Positions 20,660 through 32,346 of a stretch of DNA of 64,000 nt are shown here, in pieces (positions within the stretch are counted from its first letter, which is position 1; the number at the start of each line of letters is the position of its first letter). The DNA is from Heracleum sosnowskyi (lineage: Eukaryota; Streptophyta; Magnoliopsida; Apiales; Apiaceae): the NCBI GenBank assembly GCA_030848705.1, contig CM061243.1, positions 101,368,436-101,432,435 of the forward strand. The letters are read 5' to 3'. The notes under the pieces were generated by a model that saw nothing but the letters and a program-made list of their open reading frames with translations, was not told where the DNA came from and ran no database searches. The translations under genes were made by a program, and so were the position numbers.

Positions 20660-22345
20660 GGCATCTATTTTGTACATTCATTGGAAATCACAAATTGGTC
20701 CCCGAAAGCAATCAAATCAAACAACCTTGGACATTTCACAACGATAGGAACGCCCAAAAGAGTTTGATTTTTACCAAAATGGGTCACTTTTTTATTCCTT
20801 TCACCAAAATAGAGTTAGCATCTTTCCATCCAAAAGGGTTCTGTTCAGTTCCATGTCTGCCTCTTACTTGAGTTTAGTCCCTTTTAGTAGTGATCATCAT
20901 ATTCCACAACCCTATCACAACCCACCTTGATAGTAACTCAATCCAAATCTTAATTAATTTAATATCTCTACTTAAGTTTAGTCACTCTAATATTAAAATT
21001 TCATTTTAATTTACTTCGTCGAGAGGCTACTCTAAACATATAATAAGATGTTAGAGGGAGACGGTGTTAAAGAAAGTTTTTACCAGAATTTTATATTATA
21101 TATCGTAACATAACTTGTTTTTAAAATCAATAAAATATATAACAATAAAGAAATGTAGGTCAAACCTGGATTGTTATGATCTGTCTATGTAAATGATACA
21201 TCCCATGTGAAAGTATTATTCAGTGTATGGTTGGCTAGCTAGTTGTGATTTAATGTTTGGCTTATCTTCCTTAAGCATATTATACTAGTAATGTCTTGTC
21301 TTCTTTTCTCTTCCATTTCCTCTCGACTTACCCTACATTGTGATGTGTTTTCTGCGGCTTTTAGACCTCCACAATAGTGTTTTTGGGCACATGTCTTTGT
21401 TCTTTAGTGCTCACCAAACTTCAATCATTTGAGAAATACCTCATTCCCCTCCGGTCACGACCATGATGTCCATACACAATTTTTGATATTTTAATTTCGG
21501 TATTTAAATACCGAAATTAAAATATCAAAAATTCGCGGTATTTATGGAAATAAAAAATCTGTACGTTTTATTTCCGTTTGGGAAGAGAATAAAAATGGTC
21601 TAGAGTAGAGGAGTGCACAGAAGGAAACAAATAGCAGAAGTGGACACTGGTTTTGAAGAAATTTAAAGAAACACATGAGACACTATCAGTACGTGTCTAG
21701 GTTAAACATGATGCTACAGACATGTTGAAAAATAATGGGACCCACGCATATTCTTTTTTTCTTTTTCACTTTCCTTTTTTTTCAATTTTCTTCTCGAGTG
21801 CGTTTGAATTATTATGAAAGAGCTGCTCACCAAATTTATATCATGGAGATATAAGAATTGACATTGTAATAGCAATTAGCAATTATAGGAATTGAATTAT
21901 TTTGGCATCTTATTAAGTTAATAATAATAATGACCATATAATTGCAAACAAATTAAGAAATACCACACATAATAATAACAATGAGAATAGTCTAGCTTGA
22001 GTCTTGAGATGCATACAAATAATTGAATTGATTAGGAGAAATGGCCAGCTTATATATGGTTTTCAATAATGCTACAAAATAGTTAAAAACTGGTCACAAC
22101 CATTGAGTTGGCGATTGTGATCCGACTTGATGCTTTTTATCGTATATCTATACATGCATGCTCCTGGATTTAAAACTTTCTTTTTCCAATCCTCGGCCGA
22201 TATATTTACTAATTACATGCAGTTCCTATATATGCCAGACCGTGCTAAGGCATGTTAACTGAAGTGATTCTATTTATTTGAATGGTGTAGCGGAGAGTTC
22301 GAAATTTGTCGAAGATAAAACAATTATGAAAAGAACAACAACAAT
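20660..22345. other. intergenic DNA
   Basis: No gene is recognised. The short frame at 20557-20871 is mostly LTR. The only clear structure is the palindrome at 21478-21533. Confidence 0.5.
21478..21533. repeat. perfect 56-bp palindrome
   Basis: The 28-base left arm AATTTTTGATATTTTAATTT... through CGGTATTT is followed without a spacer by its exact reverse complement. The centre lies between 21505 and 21506 (TATTT|AAATA). It is AT-rich with a CGG/CCG step in each arm. Confidence 0.9.
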
Positions 22346-22347
22346 TA

Positions 22348-22641
22348 CTCCATGTCCCAGTCATTAGTATATATTGGGGCTGGACACTGAGACCATGAAA
22401 AGATATAAAAATGAGTAAAATTAGATGAAAAGTGGGTAAAGTGTTGGACCTATCAATATTTAATAATAGATTTCAGATAGTCGAGAAAAATAGTTGGTGT
22501 AACAGTGTTTTATATTATTATATAATAAAGATAGATATTGAAAAAAATAGTGAGTGTAATAGTGTTTTATATTGGAATATATTGAAATGAGAGGGACATC
22601 CAAAAATGAAAAGTGTATAAAAATGAAATGGGACGGAGGAG
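22348..22641. mobile_element. Stowaway-like MITE
   Basis: About 294 bp, flanked by TA on both sides. The ends are CTCCATGTCCCAG and, on the other strand, CTCCTCCGTCCCA. The inner part (GATATAAAAATGAG, AGATGAAAAGTG, AGTGTTTTATATT) matches the MITE at 32064 in reverse. It belongs to the Tc1/mariner-type non-autonomous Stowaway group. An internal ~60-bp partial repeat around GTGTAACAGTGTTTTATATT is seen twice. Confidence 0.75.
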
Positions 22642-22643
22642 TA

Positions 22644-24541
22644 TAAGTTCCGGGAACTGTCGATTTAGACAACCGGAAGAGTTGAGACTTGTTTTTGCAT
22701 GAAAGTTAGGTGAATGTCAATCTGTTACAGAAATCAAATTGGATTGTATAGCCAATTTTCAAAAGCTTTTGGCAATCAATGCTTTTAAACAGTAATTTTA
22801 CTATTGGCATATAGTATCTCCTAATTTTACTTTGGAAAATGTAACAGTAAACGTACTCGAATAGAAATCGAGAATTGTTCATATGGGCCACCAGAAAATT
22901 TTTATTGTCGGCAGAATAAAATTCCATGAAAGCATGTTGTTTACTTTGGACAAGATATGTGATGTAGATATAAGAATATCAAACACACTTTAAGTAACTT
23001 GTTTTAATTTAGAAAAGATGTGTGGTGTAGTGTTATGATCCAAAATCAAATTGCAGAGACGATAAGATTTGCTAATCATAAATATTCTGAAAATTAAACC
23101 GTAAATGTTGACCTAATCATAATTATTATTGTCACCTCTTTTTTCTCACAAGACTCAACTGCTGAGCGTCCTAATTCATTTCCCTGATTTTTTATTTTTT
23201 ATTTTGAAAACCATATCAGCTTCTATATATAGTATCACTTATCAGGGAATTACAAATGAACTGAGGAGGGACATCAACCCACTTCCCAGGACCAATCTAG
23301 AAACCCATTTCCCTGATTAAAATGCGGATGAAAACACCATTGCTAATCATTATAACATTTAGAAGATAAACTTCGGATTTTGTTATGACACGAGTACCAC
23401 CTCTTTCTTTTTCTCAAGAGGCAGTAGCTAGGCAAAAGTTGAACTCTCCTTCTTGAACAATAAATTTTGTTGTAATTCTCTTACAGTTAGATGTCTTGCA
23501 ACTAATGTCAGGCTCCAAAATCAAAATGCAGACCAAAATAGTTGCTAATCATTATAAAAATTCAAAAAGATGCCAGTTAATTTTGGCTTAGCGATTATTA
23601 TAATTGAAATATAGCATAAGATTCATTTGGGATCTTTCTCTAACATTTTAAGATTTTAAATGGCTGGGATCACGAGTTCGACTATTTGTCACCCCCAATA
23701 TTTTCACAATTTATGAGGGACACCAAGGTAAATAGTATCAACAAATATATACTAGCTTTGACTCTATTTTGCAAATAGTATATATACTTGGTGAAAGATT
23801 GTGTGTTTCTTCGTTTCTCAGTAAAGTTTGACTCTATTTTGCAAATATATACTAGCTTCATGAATGTCATGACAGTACAAAGTAATGAATCCTCATGTTT
23901 CTTGAAATGAAATCAACGTAGATGTATGCGTAACCAGCAACAACTAAGAAGATACTACTAATCATGTTATCATCATAGGTTCGATGCCCTACTGTCCTTC
24001 ATTTGTGTCTCTATCTTCATTTATTTACTTTACAATTTTTATAGTAGTAACTTCATTTACACCTTTGTGGACATAGATATTTAAGCCCTGATGTGCAAAC
24101 AAGATTAAGCAAGCTGCTCCTCCATTAGACTACAGGACTCCAACTTAACATGTAAATGGGACACACAACATATTCTAACGATGCATATATATTTGTGACT
24201 TTGTCTCATGTCGCACCATTGTGCATTATTTTATTTCCATTTCTGTCGGCTTCTATATAAATACATGCATTGTATTTGTTTGTCCAAATGAGATTCATTT
24301 TTATTAAGCTTCTATTTTCTGTAGTCTCTGGAATTTTTTCATACATGTGATGGATAAATGAGCACGTCAATTATTTATTTATTTATTAATAAACTCCTTC
24401 ATTTAGATTATGAGGATGCCATAAGGGTTCGGCAAGTGAAATAAGTGCATTTTACTAGTTTGAGAGTAAATATAAAACTTTTTAATGCATAAATTAAAAT
24501 TTGTGGTATAAATGATCTTTCCGTTGACTGGATTTTATATA
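22644..24541. other. intergenic DNA with diverged internal repeats
   Basis: No gene was found. Related phrases recur around 23050-23180, 23330-23450 and 23520-23600 (TTGCTAATCAT, followed by ATTATAA or similar, and CACCTCTTT...TTCTCA). They suggest an old local triplication. ACTCTATTTTGCAAATA also recurs at 23760 and 23829. Confidence 0.4.
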
Positions 24542-24812
24542 CTCCCTCCGGTCCTCTCAATTCTTTACATTGAGGGAACGGCACAGAGGTTAAGAAAAAG
24601 TGTAAATTAATAGGAAAAATTAAGAAAAATGAGTAAAGTGGTGGAACCAATCAACATTTAATATATAAAGTGGGGATAAAGTATGTATAGTGGAGGAAAT
24701 TAGTGAATGCGATTGAATTTTATATTATAAATGTTACTATTTTTGGTATGTAAAAAAATAAGAGTAATATATCAAAAATGAAAATGTAAAAAAATAAAAA
24801 AAACAGAGAGAA
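24542..24812. mobile_element. degenerate Stowaway-like MITE
   Basis: It starts CTCCCTCCGGTCC after TA. It ends with a worn copy of the inverted repeat (CAGAGAGAATA). The interior shows typical Stowaway phrases (AAATGAGTAAAGTGG, GTGAATGCGATTGAATTTTA). Confidence 0.5.
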
Positions 24813-25054
24813 TAATTATTTATGGGTTTGCATGTGACTCAAAGTTTGGAGGGGCATAAACTAAGGATGGACGGCTAGCTGAATCTGCAAGTACAATTAT
24901 TATATACTGTAAGTAAGTATAAATTACATTTTATAATCCTCGTCTAATTGGGTTGTACGAATGCGCAGGTAGATGCGTGATGCATCCCAGCCAGGGGTGT
25001 TCAGGGATTGGGTTGGTCATGTCGGAGACATTTTGGTAATTCAATTCAATTAAA

Positions 25055-28000
25055 CTAGCCTAACAGCCCGTGCAAGGCACGGGCTTGCATAGAAATGCTA
25101 ATAATTTTTTTGCGAGTAGGTCGATTTATTAACGTGACGTTTGTGTAATCGTAAGTTTGATCGTGTAAGATGAAAAGTGTGAGTTGTGCAGAGTAGTAAG
25201 AAATTTTGTTGACAAATAATGTAACTACTTTGAATGATGAACGTACCCTTGTCAGGTTTTGAGACTTGTTCATATATTAATTAAATAATTTCTCACTGAA
25301 TTTGTTCATATATCGAAATAATTTTATAATTAAAAATACATTAGATGATAATATTTGTAATTTATCGTAAATTTGTAATATTGCGTATCACTTTCATGAA
25401 TCAAATACTTATAAATTTGATTGGATTTCGTAATATTCAACTAATATCTATATGATAAAAGGCACATGATTATTTTTATCGATATAAGAATGATTAGACA
25501 ACATTAATGACTTGTGCATATATATAATTTCCAAACAACTATTTTTTGGTTCCATCTTTTTTCCCCCTTCATATAGAGTGGGTTCATGTTATAATGACGT
25601 AAGTAAATGTTTCAGCTCAATCATCATAAATAATTGAAATCCTAAATTTTAAAAATTCATATATAACTCAAATTAAATTATCTTATATATATTTCTCAAA
25701 ATTCATGTATTTTGCTCAGTTATATAATTTTATAAATATATGGTACAAATTAATGAATTCTGAATCAACTATAATCTATACTAAACTATAATAAACAAAA
25801 TGGGGGTATAATTTATCATTTGGTTCACAACTCATATTGGTTATCCTTTTCAATCACAATCGATACTGATGGGTCTTTGAAGTCAAATTGATTGGAACAT
25901 CTAGATGTATTACTAAAAGTTATGCTACATAGAAGTTTAAGGTTCGAATCCCATCAACAACATATTAAAATAAACATTTATTACAAATATGTTAAAATTA
26001 ACATTTACTCGGCTGCTCCGGCAGAACAACTCAAAAATTAAAAACATAAATAAAGGTAAAATACGTGAACCACTCGTTACTATATTTAATTTGATTATAA
26101 TAATTTAAATAAAAAGGTAAAACAATACAAAAAATAACTCGTGATTTGCACGTGTTATAAATAAATATATACTGATAAATATATCATTTTTAAGACTAAT
26201 TTTTTTTTAAAAAAAGTAAGGTAAATGTGATAACTTTATAAATGTCCAGGATTATTCATCTATTTAAAAGTGAAAAATAACCACGATTTTAACCTGAAAA
26301 CTTATACGAGGTTATACTGTTTTTTCAATACAAATATTGAATGACATTTTTGTAATAATAAACTCAACCTTTTCATATACAAAAAATAAACTTTACTTGT
26401 ATTTTATTGTGTATTAGCTTCAGTGTTGTAATTCGACGATGTCCTCAAAGCCCACAAACCCTATTTAGAATTTCATTTATCAAAATGATTTTATGATATT
26501 ACGCATCCAATTAATATATTATATAAAATTCTATTATTATTAAAGACTTATACATTTTTTTTTAATATCATTCATTAATTTTTTACATACAATTTGAATT
26601 TTTATTTTTAAAACTTATAGTCTAACTGGTCGTCATTAATAGTTAGACAATTTTATAATTCTTATGATCGAGAAAAATCATATCTTATTTTCATCTATTG
26701 CATATAAATCATGTTAATTTTTTATTTAAAATATAGACCATGTTTTTGAGTTATCGTCTTTTTAGAATCAATTCAATTGTATCTTCTACATTTTCAAATA
26801 TTTATCTTTTTAGTCGAATTATACATTTAAACCCCTCAAAGTCTAAATGTTTGATCAATAAAACATTTCTAATTTAACTCAAATATTTTATATTTTATAT
26901 ACTTAAAAAATTATGATATATAGTTCATATTTGATGTAGTTATATATTATGTATGATTTTATAGATAGAATTTATATATTTTTATTTAAATAGTATAATA
27001 CATTTATATATATCCAAAGAGAAAAATGAAAATGAAAATATTTTTTTTATCCGGAATAATTTACATTCATGTGTAACATGTGAAATTATATCATATAAAT
27101 TTTATTTTCCATACTCATCATTTATCATGACAAAGAGAGTGTAGATATTTTATTTTTTACATTTATCATTTATAATGAAGAAAACTTTTTTTGTAATTAT
27201 ATACTCCGTAATATTCTACATTTTAAATCATCACCCCGATTTTTGACTCGGACATCAACTTGGGGATTAAAATGGTGGAAAAAGTGAAAAAATTGACGAA
27301 ACAAATGAGTAAATTAGAGATATGCCGTGAAAAAATTGACGAAACAAATGAGTAAATTAGAGATATGTCGAAGTTAATAAAGAATAACATGTAATATTAG
27401 AAATTATTAACAAATGAAGTGTTCATTTTGAAAAGAAATTTGTTAAGAAATGAATGTGACGAACATAGTGTATAAGCATTGACATTACATAATTTTGATG
27501 CTAATTTTCTTAATTTTAAATTATAGACTTAACAAACAATGAGATACATAACATATACAATAGTTCTTATATTAGATCAAGTTCATTACTATATTTTATG
27601 TATAATTAATTAATTCTAATAATGTAAAATAGTGATATATAATATGATATAAAAACATGAATTATCAACAACATAACTAAAGTATATTTAATCAAAAATA
27701 TACAACTATAATAAAAATTTAAAACCATGATTGATCATTTACCTATATATATAATAACGTAAATAAAAAATACAGATTTATATGAATAATATGGACCAAT
27801 ATTTTCTTTACTCAAAGGTTCAAAAAAAAAAAGAATATAGAATTAGAGAAAATAATGTGACTTATCTAATAAAATCTTTAAAGTAAACTCAAAAAACAAC
27901 TTAGCATAGTGGTTAGGCTTTGGACTTCTTAGAGGGAGGTTGGGGGTTCGATTCTCTACAATAACAAATATTAACATATTTTTGTATAATAATATAACAA

Positions 28001-28100
28001 TGGTATTTTTGTTATTTTTCAAAAAATAGGGGTAAAATCGTAACTTCACAAGCATTAAAATGGCAAACTTTGCCCTTTGTTGACTTTTAATATATAGAGA
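25055..28100 (-). mobile_element. non-autonomous Helitron, about 3 kb
   Basis: On the minus strand it begins near 28100 with TCTCTATATATTAAAAG. It ends at 25055 with hairpin GCCCGTGCCTTGCACGGGC, then TGTTAGG and CTAG followed by T. No Rep/helicase coding is seen, and the interior is very AT-rich. A 43-bp tandem duplication lies at 27284-27369 (GTGAAAAAATTGACGAAACA...). A degenerate inner hairpin (CTCGTGATTTGCACG) at 26137 may be the end of an older nested copy. The exact 5' base could be 28100 or a few bases further right. Confidence 0.7.
27899..27957 (+). repeat. tRNA-like segment in the Helitron 5' region
   Basis: TTAGCATAGTGGTTAGG resembles a tRNA A box. GGGGTTCGATTCT about 30 bp later resembles a B box. 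The flanks do not form an acceptor stem, so this is a tRNA-derived relic, not a working tRNA gene. Confidence 0.5.
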
Positions 28101-28689
28101 AAGATTGGGTTGAAAAATTTTAACTTAATCCGTAAAATATAATTTTGTAACCCAACACTACTCATTGTTTATTGATTTGGGTCGGGTTGGGTCAGTTTGA
28201 ACGGGTTAAATAATTTTTTAAAAAAACTTAAATATTATATGACAATCGCTCATTTTGAAAATCTAAGTTAAAAAAAGTACGTATAACTTAAGTTTTTAGT
28301 GTTAATATTTTATTTTTGATTAACATTATAGTTTTAGTAAAGTAATTATGTCTTAAGTCGTACATATAAACACAAAATATAATTATATCTATTAATAAAA
28401 GTATAATACATTATTTAATGTATCATTATATATGATATATACATATGTTTTCAAATAATGGAACAAAATTGTAACTTAAATCGGGTTGGGTTGCGTTGGC
28501 CGAAAAAACATAAAACTCATACCCAACCCATTTAAGTCGGTTTGAAAAATTTCAAAGAAATGGGCTTCATTTTTTAAGCAAACCCAATCAAGTATCTGGT
28601 TTTTTCGACGGGTTAATTCGGCCGAAAAGAGGGTCGGGTTGATTCAGTTTGACCGGGTTGACGAACCCATGAACACCCCTAATCCCAGC

Positions 28690-28989
28690 TATATCTGATG
28701 CATGCTAGTTATTCCTAAACCGATATTCATCATATGCTTATCAATGATTGTTGATTAGTAGTGAAGTATATTCTCCTATGAGTTATGTCATTCTTAATTA
28801 CGGAGTTTTACATATATTTTTTATAACACATCTAGTTTTTATATAGTTAATAAATCAAAAAAAAAAAATCGGCTTAAAAAAAAGCAAATTTACGCTTGTT
28901 AACAACAAACAAAGTTCACCAACATAAGTACACCAAGTTCTCAAAATAAGGTAAAGAAAACTAAAAACTAATTCGCATTATCATCCTTT
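28690..28989. other. AT-rich spacer
   Basis: About 300 bp between the hAT element and the LINE relic. It has an A-run at 28856-28868 and no gene. Confidence 0.4.
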
Positions 28990-29800
28990 TTAGCAGAGAC
29001 CAGACCCCTGCATCACCCCCTGGATTTCCACCCTTGTTAACAGCATTACATCATCCCATCCAACAGCTCTCCTAGCAGCCAAACCATCCAAATTTTTAGC
29101 AGAGGCACTTTGAATAACGCCTTGAACCTGCAATGGCAACATAACATGATCATTCAAGTTAGAAACCTGATCAGCATCCTCATTAGAATCCTCTTTGTTC
29201 ATACTTTAAGACCAACTTACAAAATCATAGTATGAATCAAGCTCGAATTCAGCATTCAATAAACGAGAATTTTCTGCATCACTATCAGAGCCGTTGATGT
29301 TATCACGATACATATTGGTATCTGAATCTTCATAAAACAACCTAAAAGATAAAGGTTCTTCCAAAGTGTTCATAAAGCATTCAGGCAGAAGAGCACATAT
29401 CCCATTGTGCATAGCACAACAGTAATCACACAAAGAAGGTCTCTCATAGGTTACTAGAACCTTAGATTTCCTATCAACAGCGAAAGAATCCACCATTATA
29501 AATGTCTGTGGAGGGTCTAGAACACCTACCTCAATCAACATCCGAGCCTCAAGAATCGGCTCATTCCTAACCGCAACTTTAAAAGTACCCATATCCATAC
29601 CAATGAGTTTACGCGCAACTAATTCTAACATACTTAGTCCTTTCACATTCCAGTAAATGGAATGAATAAGAAAGAAATGAACCCATACCCGCACTTTGTC
29701 ATTAACACTGGGAACTGGAAAATACTCATGTCATGGTTTCGAATTGAAGACACAACCTTCTATTATCACTGGACTATTTCGAAGAAATTGATTTGGACCA
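28990..29800 (-). pseudogene. LINE ORF1-like relic (DUF4283/zinc-knuckle type)
   Basis: A minus-strand frame (29694-29206) reads VRVWVHFFLIHSIYWNVKGL, then a segment ending VTYERPSLCDYC. This order resembles the DUF4283 region and the following zinc-knuckle segment of plant L1-type ORF1 proteins. An acidic, low-complexity tail follows, then a stop and a further open stretch (29202-28990) of unknown relation. The upstream part runs towards the solo LTR at 29864 and is full of stops. No poly-A tail was found at its 3' end. It is a degraded fragment. An origin as a host gene with the same domain is possible. Confidence 0.45.
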
Positions 29801-29863
29801 GTAGAATCCCTAAAACAAAAGACTATAAAACCCCCCAAGTGATTAAACACGTTTATAAGCCCT

Positions 29864-30896
29864 TGTTGGTCCTTATGTATTGCAGAAGGGGGGGTTGAAT
29901 GCAATACTGATAAATTTCAATCTATGTTTCAACAACTAAAACTAAGATTAATGTTTATCAGTGAAGGGAATGCAAACACAAGTAGATTACTCACAAAATA
30001 AATGTTTTATTTATTTTGCAAAGTGTTGCTACAACCTTGAGAAAAAGTGGGTTTTTCTCAAGTTTCGATTCTTCAGGAATACACAACAAAGAATGAGAGA
30101 TAGTCTAAGTATACTACTCCTATCTCTATCATCACGGGTTTGTGGAGCTGCTGTCATTTTCTTGTGGCAACTCCTTACAATTTACCTACCCGTGTGTCTT
30201 ACCCAAATTGTTATACAATCAGAGTTATCAGTATAGAAAAATCAATCTAGATACATTCTATATTTAGCTAACACAATTCCAGTATATGTTGATTTGTCAT
30301 ACTCTTGAATTGGTAAACTTTGTCTTGTTATCCCTTAAACTTCTGTCGTAGTCTTTGCAGACCTGATGCAGTGTTGGGATACTGCATCACGCATGTTTCT
30401 TGAACATCCAAACTGTCACATGTTTGACTGGGTAGATCCCCAATTCAAAGTTTATCCCTTTGAGATAGTATCCTGTACTACCAAGTTTGTTGTCACAAGA
30501 ATATGTTTTTGGTGACAGTATGAAATTCCCACAATAGATGTTGTCAAGAGTTCCAAACTTGATGTCAGGAGAATAGAGAGTTGATGTCTCAAGGCTTCCG
30601 CCAATGTTGCTGTCAGAGTGAATATGCTGTCATGACTTGCAACATGTTGTCTTCTTGTAACCTTACTGTCAGTGTTATGACAGTAACTTTTATTCTTGTT
30701 GTCACCCTGATGTACTTCTTGAGGCTTGAACAAGTGAATGAACTTCTTTCAAGATATACACACAACTTTATTACAGCAAATGAAATGGCTAAAAGAACAT
30801 ACTCTGGCTGTGACAGTATGTTCTACTTAATGAAATTAAGTATTACTAAACGCAAAGTTAAGTTGTCTTCTAAGCTATCACCCATAAATCCTAACA
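29864..30896 (-). mobile_element. copia-type solo LTR
   Basis: A 1033-bp segment beginning TGTTGGTCC and ending CCTAACA on the plus strand. It is flanked by an exact 5-bp duplication GCCCT at 29859-29863 and 30897-30901. On the minus strand its end region carries TTGCATTCAACCCCCCCTTC, closely resembling TTGTATTCAACCCCCCCTTC near the end of the copia LTR at 57403-58179, which sets the orientation. The centre has many short TGTCA-containing phrases. Nothing internal is left, so the element was removed by LTR-LTR recombination. Confidence 0.75.
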
Positions 30897-30901
30897 GCCC
30901 T

Positions 30902-31812
30902 AAAGAACTGAACTTAAGCAAATCATTATCTTTAATCACATCAAACTTAAAGCCAATAACAAATTGAGGTATAACATAATAATAATTGACTCAATTCATA
31001 GCCGAATCATGCAAAAAAATTCACATTTGATTCCACACAAGTTACCTCATTACTCTTAGTAATAACATTTTTCTCGCGATAAATATCTAACACATTAATA
31101 AGGTTAACAAGATTAGAAGAAACCTGGTCTATTTGTCAATTCATGAATGAAGTAAGAAAAACGTTAGATTCACCACCATCCAGCCACTCATTGTCTTCTT
31201 GATTGCAAGTACCTTGATTAAGCTCTAGTTCCGTAGTCAAGTGTCACGAAGAATCAACCGGAACAACTAAGAATTTCGATTCTAGAGTTTTCCTGTGAGA
31301 AATCATAATTTCCAGGGTTTGGTTCGAGAACAAATTCGATACAGAGGAAGGAGTCTTAATGGTCGAGGTGAAGAAAATGAAAAGAGAACACGGAAAAGGT
31401 ATAAAAATCCCTTTGATCGAGAAGCGTGAGGAAAGCAAGAAGGGGGATCGGGGGAGACGAATGGTTACAGCTTGAGTGTGCGAGTGTATTTTGAGAGCGG
31501 TGGCAAAGGAGAGAGAAGAGAGCATAAAAACAACTCTCATTTCAAGTTATTTGACCTTTTTTTTGTAGCGCTAGAGTTTTACATTTTGTTGCATCATATT
31601 TTCAGCTATTCGTGTGTAATTCAAATTGCATTTGTTGCTGATAATCACGCGTATTTATTTTTTCCCGCAAATTCTTTTAGCTCGTATATTTTGTTAAAAG
31701 TGGCGTCTATTTTAATATAGCTTATAAGGTATATGAGTAAAATTTTGTACCAAATAAATGACGATTTACATCCTTTTTACATTTTTTTGCTCTGTTACCT
31801 ATGACTGCTAAA
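30902..31812. other. unassigned DNA right of the solo LTR
   Basis: It holds a minus-strand open frame of 98 codons (31540-31244) with no recognisable motif. It lies on the strand and side where the 5' part of the LINE relic would be. Nothing else is seen. Confidence 0.35.
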
Positions 31813-32063
31813 TCTCTTCTATATATAATAGGAGAACAAGTGGATAATTTAAGGACATTTTGAGTCAATAAACCCCCTGTAAAATTACCATTTTACCCTT
31901 ATATATTACGAAATTACATGTCATGCCGCTACTCTCTTATCTGGAGGAAAAATTAAGTAAATAATGTTTTAGTCAGGGATCGAACCCCTGACATTCGCTA
32001 AAGAAGTCATCCTTTTAACCATTGAGCTACATGATTCTTTTTTATTTTGATCTAAAAATCATA
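31813..32063 (+). mobile_element. Helitron 5' end (3' end not found)
   Basis: TCTCTTCTATATATAATAGG is preceded by A. The inner phrases AAATTACCATTTTACCC are shared with other Helitron 5' ends here. A tRNA-like segment on the minus strand (32035-31970) has an A box TAGCTCAATGGTTA and a B box GGGGTTCGATCCC. The right part is lost at the Stowaway MITE and the Tat element. Confidence 0.5.
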
Positions 32064-32346
32064 CTCCCTCCGTCCCATTCATTTCTATACACTTTCTATT
32101 TTGGGATGTCCCATTCATTTATATACATTCCAAAAATAGTAACTTTTAATAATATAAAACACTATTACACCCACTACTTTCTCCACTATCTCTATTCTAT
32201 AACAATATAAATCACTATTACACCCACTACTTCCTCCACTATCTCAAATCTATTATTAAATATTGATAGGTCCCACCATTTTACTCACTTTTCATCTAAT
32301 TTTACTCATTTTTTATATCTTTTCTTAGTCTACGTGCCCAATCCCC
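32064..32346. mobile_element. Stowaway-like MITE, right end truncated
   Basis: It starts CTCCCTCCGTCCCATTC after TA and matches the MITE at 22348 in reverse. It stops near 32346 (GTGCCCAATCCC) without its right inverted repeat. At that point the sequence passes straight into the antisense gene of E2. Confidence 0.7.

Larger units (their letters stand above)
24992..28681. mobile_element. hAT-like element split by a Helitron
   Basis: The ends CAGGGGTGTTCA and, on the other strand, TAGGGGTGTTCA are flanked by an exact 8-bp duplication ATCCCAGC at 24984-24991 and 28682-28689. An 8-bp duplication and CAGGG ends fit hAT. The outer parts are rich in GGGTTGGGT and TTGACCGGGTT phrases. Without the internal Helitron the element is about 640 bp and non-coding. 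Confidence 0.75.

Noticed and set aside
31970..32035. Possible tRNA gene on the minus strand
   Set aside because: A and B boxes are present, but the acceptor arms do not pair and the anticodon arm is poor. Treated as a tRNA-like relic in a Helitron.
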